From NCBI GenBank assembly GCA_021808055.1, contig JAKBCH010000060.1, positions 1-10,298 of the forward strand: a stretch of 10,298 nt of DNA, in the 5' to 3' direction. The notes beneath the pieces are model-generated. The model saw nothing but the letters and a program-made list of their open reading frames with translations. It made no database searches and was not told where the DNA came from. Origin of the DNA: Pseudomonadota bacterium. GTDB taxonomy: Bacteria; Pseudomonadota; Alphaproteobacteria; Acetobacterales; Acetobacteraceae. Shown here piece after piece: positions 7,383-10,298 of the stretch (within the stretch, counting starts at the first letter, position 1; each line of letters starts with the position of its first letter). Both the position numbers and the translations under genes were made by a program.

Positions 7383-7548
7383 TCACCCCAGATTGAGCAG
7401 GCGGCATTGCAGCCTTTGTGTCCAGTCGTGGCTAATCTGGTCCGCAAGTTTCTTCAGCCCCGTCTCTGCGGGCACTTCGGTGCGTAACCCCAGCCCCAAT
7501 CCCTGAACCAGCTTGCGCAGGGTGAACTGATGGGGTGGATGTCCCCAC
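7383..7548 (-). pseudogene. C-terminal remnant of an unidentified gene cut by the IS5 element
   Basis: On the - strand about 50 codons, from the CTAG at 7549-7552 to a TGA at 7383-7385, encode a plausible protein C-terminus with FTLRKLVQGLGLGLRTEV, a region ADQISHDWTQRLQ and the end CRLLNLG. The frame continues into IS5 DNA beyond 7549, but that part is out of frame with the transposase and is not meaningful. I do not recognise the family. The end faintly recalls the C-termini of N-formylglutamate amidohydrolase-like proteins, but this is only a guess. It lies 44 bp upstream of hisG on the same strand, so it was probably the preceding gene of the hisGD operon. The 5' part is not present on the far side of the IS block in this window. 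Confidence 0.4.
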
Positions 7549-7657
7549 CTAGCAGGCCGCTGCAAAACATTTTTGGACGGATGTTTTTTTGACTTTCCCG
7601 CCCTGATTTGGCAGGCAGTTGCCTGTCTGAGGCCCGGAGATGCTCGGGCTTTGTGGG

Positions 7658-8388
7658 TCAGGTGGGCTGTTGGGCGAGGAGTTTTGGCAATCTGACGAGA
7701 TTGTAGGCGACGGCGAAGAAGGTGAATACGGCGTTGGTTTTTTCGCGTCCTCTGACTTTGAACTTGATCAATCCGGCACTGGCCTTGGCCCAACCAAAGA
7801 CTTCCTCGATACGTTTTCGGCATCGCAGGCTGATCTCGTAGCCTGGATGGCGCGTGGTGCGGCCGTTTCGGCATCGCAGGCTTATTTCATAGCCGGGGTG
7901 GCGGGTTGTACGGCCATCGATGGCGGTTTTGCGCCGCTTGCCGGTTTTACTGATGGTGCCATTGATGGCGATATGGGGCGTCACCTTGCGCGCCCGCAAT
8001 TCACCAACGAATTCCGTAACATCATAAGCCTTATCGGCGCCCAGCGTGATGCGCCTGTTGCCGGCACGGCGGTCCAGCATGGTCAGGGTAGCCTCGCGCT
8101 CGGCGGTGCCGGTAGCGTGGGTAAGGGTACTGTCCACGATCAGACCATTAAGGTCTCCATCAGCACATGCCCCATATAGCACAGCCTTGCTGGCTGGCCT
8201 TGGCTCTTGCGGTACAGCCTGGCGTCCGGGTCGGTGGTGGAGACATGGGTCTCGTTCGAGCGCGTCTCGCCGCGGAAATTCCGCTCGGCATTGCGTCCCG
8301 CGGGCGGTGCCGGAGGCTCATCCTGATCCTTGGGCACAAAACTCTTCATGCTGGCCCAAGCGTCAATCAGCGTGCCATCCACCGAGAA
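7658..8388 (-). pseudogene. IS5-family transposase, 5'-truncated and frameshifted
   Basis: The DDE domain of an IS5-type transposase. The sequence FSVDGTLIDAWASMKSF carries the first catalytic Asp, RNAERNFRGETRSNETHVST is the family linker, GADKAYDVTEF has the second Asp, and RIEEVFGWAK has the catalytic Glu. The protein ends LVRLPKLLAQQPT with TGA at 7658-7660. The roughly 130-residue N-terminal region (DUF772 type) is missing. A frameshift lies at 8146-8155: YMGHVLME is followed by a wrong-frame TLMV and a stop, where the neighbouring frame continues NGLIVDSTLTH. A 17-codon segment is repeated near 7815-7916. The gene cannot make active transposase. Confidence 0.85.
7815..7916 (-). repeat. 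Two 51-bp direct repeats that differ only at synonymous positions
   Basis: Copies at 7815-7865 and 7866-7916 lie back to back in the IS5 transposase frame. Both encode GRTTRHPGYEISLRCR. Over these 16 codons eight differ, each at the third position and each synonymous (for example TAC/TAT, GAG/GAA, ATC/ATA, CCA/CCC). The first five codons read on the + strand side (cga tgc cga region to agc) are identical. Confidence 0.9.
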
Positions 8389-8727
8389 ACCCGTCTCGTC
8401 GATGACGAGCACCGCGTCGTCCGTAGCCAAATGCTCGACAACCTAGTCCCGCACGACATCACGCAAGGCATCAGCATCCCAGCGGCCCCGCCCGAGCAGC
8501 GCCTGCTGCCGCCACGGGCCAGAATCACCCGCCGCCTCAGCGCGCATCCACCCGGTCTTGCGCGGCTCGTTGCCCAGAAGCGTATCAAGAAAATCACCCG
8601 CCGACGCCGCAACACGCGCCTGCGTGAACAATGGACGTATACGGCCTTTCACATCCCGCAGCGATGACGCCCAAAGTTCCAGTGTGTCTTCAACAGATGC
8701 GCCACCACTTCTCAGAGCTTGAACCAT
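8386..8727 (-). pseudogene. IS701-family transposase, N-terminal part with amber codon
   Basis: Starting at the ATG at 8727 the protein has the typical IS701 (DDE_5) N-terminus: LWASSLRDVKGRIRPLFTQA, then EPRKTGWMRAEAAGD and GPWRQQALLGRGRWDADAL. A TAG at 8445-8443 interrupts the frame between VVRD and VVEHLATDDAVLVIDETGF, where related proteins as I recall them have a tyrosine; a TAY to TAG change explains it. The frame continues after the stop to the first catalytic region (VIDETGF) and then passes without a shift into IS5 sequence. The rest of the transposase is gone. Confidence 0.8.
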
Positions 8728-8775
8728 GGTTACCCATTGATTCAGAACTTGAGATAAAAGGCAACTGTAGTGCTA
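8386..8775 (-). mobile_element. IS701-family element remnant (5' part only)
   Basis: It holds the first part of an IS701-type transposase gene and its upstream flank. The element ends abruptly in IS5 sequence at about 8386-8388. The outer end is not certain; actgtagtgctaa near 8765-8777 could be the terminal repeat, but there is no partner to confirm it. Confidence 0.55.
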
Positions 8776-8872
8776 AAGCCCAAGACCTCAGGCTCGATTA
8801 ATGATGCCAGTCGAACAAATTCCGTCGGTCAAAATTTCCAAATACCACTGAGTTATTTCCGGCACGCTTCAT
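8728..8872. other. Gene-free stretch between the IS701 remnant and the recombinase gene
   Basis: No convincing coding sequence or RNA gene is visible on either strand. It presumably holds the outer end of the IS701 remnant and the 5' region of the recombinase gene. No clear -35/-10 pair was found. Confidence 0.5.
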
Positions 8873-9988
8873 ATGCTCGGAGGCATGACGAACGAAGCAC
8901 CTGACTTGCAAACTCTGAAACTGGCCATACAGCGCCGTGCCGCCGCCTTGATGCCGATGGTCGAGGCGGCATGTAAAAACGGCACGCCCTCCCCTTCAGC
9001 GCAGACAGTCAAACAATACGAAAAAGCTTGCAGGCGCATGGCGACCAGACAGCTGCTGCCCGAACAGATCGGCTGCCGTTCCCGGCACTCTTTTAATCTA
9101 TATCGCGCGGCACTCGTGTATCAGGCTCTTACCTTTCTGCACGGGGTGCCAGCCGAATGGGCGATACGAGGCCATCACGCGTCCGTGAAGCAAGCGCATC
9201 GCTTCTGGACCATGGTGGAGCAAGCGATCGGGATCCTGCGCCGCTATCCACCAGGCGCTCGTGATAGCCAGAGCCTCTGGGTCAGACCAGCCGGGGGGGC
9301 GACAAGGAAGAGCAAGCGCCGCGGACTCTCGAAGCTGCCCTCAGATTGGCGGATACAGATGGTCCGCAGATGCGGCCTGCCCCTGAACGTGATGAGGGCC
9401 TTGATGATCACCGTGCTGACTGACCTGCGCCCTTCAGAACTGGCCAAAGGCGTCCTTGTTGAAGCGGGAGCGGATCATATTCTCATATCCATCCAAGGTG
9501 CCAAGGTTACCGAAATCACCGGCCAACCGCTGCGCCAGCTCAGTTTCGACAATCGGACCGGTATCGCCAAAGAGCTGCATATCCGGGCGAGCAGCCGGGG
9601 TGGCACGGTCCAGGTGTCCATTCCTGATCCGCGAGCATTCTCCGACCTGGTCAGGCTACTCTCCCGCCGGCTGTTTCCCGCAGTCGGCTACGTGGCCAGC
9701 CCCTATAGCTTCCGGCACGCCTTCGCCGCCGATCGCAAGGCGGAAGGAACTAGCCGTGACCAGCTTGCCCAGATGCTCGGCCATGTGTCGGATCGCTCCC
9801 AGCAGGCATATGGCGTGGTCAGGCAAGGACGCACGCCGTTGGTGCCAGTTCAGGCAGTGGCGGCCAGCCGGGCAGTTGTTCAGCGGGTAGAGCTGAAGCG
9901 CTGGGCTGCCGCTAAACAGCTGTATCAGCCGGCGCCGTCTCCTGGGCCAACAAGTGACGGTTTCTGTCCGCCTCCAAATGCGCTATGA
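8873..9988 (+). CDS. Tyrosine recombinase / site-specific integrase-like protein
   Basis: A 371-residue protein of the tyrosine recombinase (phage integrase) superfamily, which cuts and rejoins DNA through a 3'-phosphotyrosine intermediate. The N-terminal part (about 15-130) would be the DNA-arm/core-binding region. In the catalytic domain Arg186 sits in TDLRPSEL, Lys211 is on the beta-hairpin in GAKVTEITGQP, Arg281-His282 are in SPYSFRHAFA, His304 in LGHVSDRS, and Tyr313 in QQAYG is the likely nucleophile. The usual first His of HxxR is replaced by Tyr278. A basic segment TRKSKRRGLSKLP (144-156) precedes the domain. The frame is undamaged, so it may be functional. ATG 8873 is chosen for length; ATG 8885 is possible, with ggagg only one base upstream. 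No tRNA or attachment site is visible nearby. Confidence 0.8.
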   Translation: MLGGMTNEAPDLQTLKLAIQRRAAALMPMVEAACKNGTPSPSAQTVKQYEKACRRMATRQLLPEQIGCRSRHSFNLYRAALVYQALTFLHGVPAEWAIRGHHASVKQAHRFWTMVEQAIGILRRYPPGARDSQSLWVRPAGGATRKSKRRGLSKLPSDWRIQMVRRCGLPLNVMRALMITVLTDLRPSELAKGVLVEAGADHILISIQGAKVTEITGQPLRQLSFDNRTGIAKELHIRASSRGGTVQVSIPDPRAFSDLVRLLSRRLFPAVGYVASPYSFRHAFAADRKAEGTSRDQLAQMLGHVSDRSQQAYGVVRQGRTPLVPVQAVAASRAVVQRVELKRWAAAKQLYQPAPSPGPTSDGFCPPPNAL

Positions 9989-10128
9989 TCGCATCATGCA
10001 GTTTCTGCGTCGCAGCCTGCTTATCCACCCACCAGTCGCAAGTTCCGGGTTGCCTGCCCCAGCCAGCTTTGGGCGGAGCAGCTCAAGTTTCCATGGGCGC
10101 AGCCCAGGGAAAAGCAGCGGAGGGGAGC
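9989..10128. other. Short stretch between the recombinase and IS3 fragment
   Basis: No complete gene. The - strand is open without an ATG from 10082 to a TAG at 9914-9912 (56 codons), running into the 3' end of the recombinase gene; its reading (with TCDWWVDKQAATQKLHDAI) looks more protein-like than expected, but it has no typical start and is unconfirmed. Confidence 0.35.

Positions 10129-10298
<170 letters not shown>

Larger units (their letters stand above)
7553..8388 (-). mobile_element. IS5-family element remnant, right end kept, left part deleted
   Basis: The transposase remnant is followed by about 105 bp of non-coding sequence to a probable right end at caggccgctgcaaaac (7553-7568), close in style to IS5-family terminal repeats. 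The adjoining CTAG at 7549-7552 fits the YTAR target preference of the IS5 subgroup. The left end is missing: the element stops at about 8386-8388, where IS701-type sequence begins. The exact right boundary is inferred, because the second terminal repeat is not available for comparison. Confidence 0.7.

Noticed and set aside
7815..7916. Short direct repeats as the beginning of a CRISPR array
   Set aside because: The two copies are adjacent with no spacers and encode part of a transposase.
7640..8179. A 179-codon + strand open frame over the IS5 remnant
   Set aside because: The - strand shows unmistakable IS5 transposase motifs, and the + strand frame is their mirror.
8776..8872. Possible tRNA or attachment site next to the recombinase gene
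   Set aside because: No cloverleaf or T-arm GTTCGA-type sequence in a correct context was found, and no matching direct repeat is seen elsewhere in the window.

Overview
The window looks like chromosomal DNA of a high-GC alphaproteobacterium. The order ffs (SRP RNA) - dnaX - ybaB/ebfC - recR is the usual alphaproteobacterial arrangement. The protein style and the IS5/IS701 remnants would fit Acetobacteraceae, but that placement is inference. The window has an orderly core half (1-7380) and an accessory, insertion-sequence-rich half (7383-10298).

Core half, + strand: the 3' end of a lysine/alanine-rich histone H1-like gene made of 33-bp tandem repeats (1-341); a gene-free stretch with three successive palindromes (350-527); a promoter (567-595) and the small SRP RNA (602-697); then dnaX, ybaB/ebfC and recR as a tightly packed operon (732-3414) for clamp loading, nucleoid association and recombinational repair. 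Two more + strand genes follow: a secreted DUF3455-type protein (3484-3981) and a group II PLP-dependent decarboxylase (4019-5419). On the - strand, hisG and hisD (7338 down to 5405) form a 4-bp-overlapping histidine biosynthesis pair. hisD meets the decarboxylase gene tail to tail with a 15-bp overlap.

Accessory half: just upstream of hisG lies a truncated - strand gene tail (7383-7548). It is cut at a CTAG that borders the right end of a broken IS5-family element. The IS5 transposase has lost its N-terminal region and is joined in frame, at a phenylalanine codon, to the head of an IS701-family transposase that carries an amber codon. The IS5 part also has a frameshift and a 51-bp repeat whose two copies differ only at synonymous third positions, which suggests a hybrid of two related IS5 copies. 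Beyond it are an apparently intact tyrosine recombinase of unusual active-site composition (8873-9988) and the start of a decayed IS3-family orfB fragment that runs off the window.

I found no CRISPR array, tRNA, toxin-antitoxin pair or recognisable defence system. The most informative observations are the SRP RNA lying inside the upstream extension of the dnaX reading frame, the palindrome cluster, the mosaic IS structure and the non-canonical recombinase.
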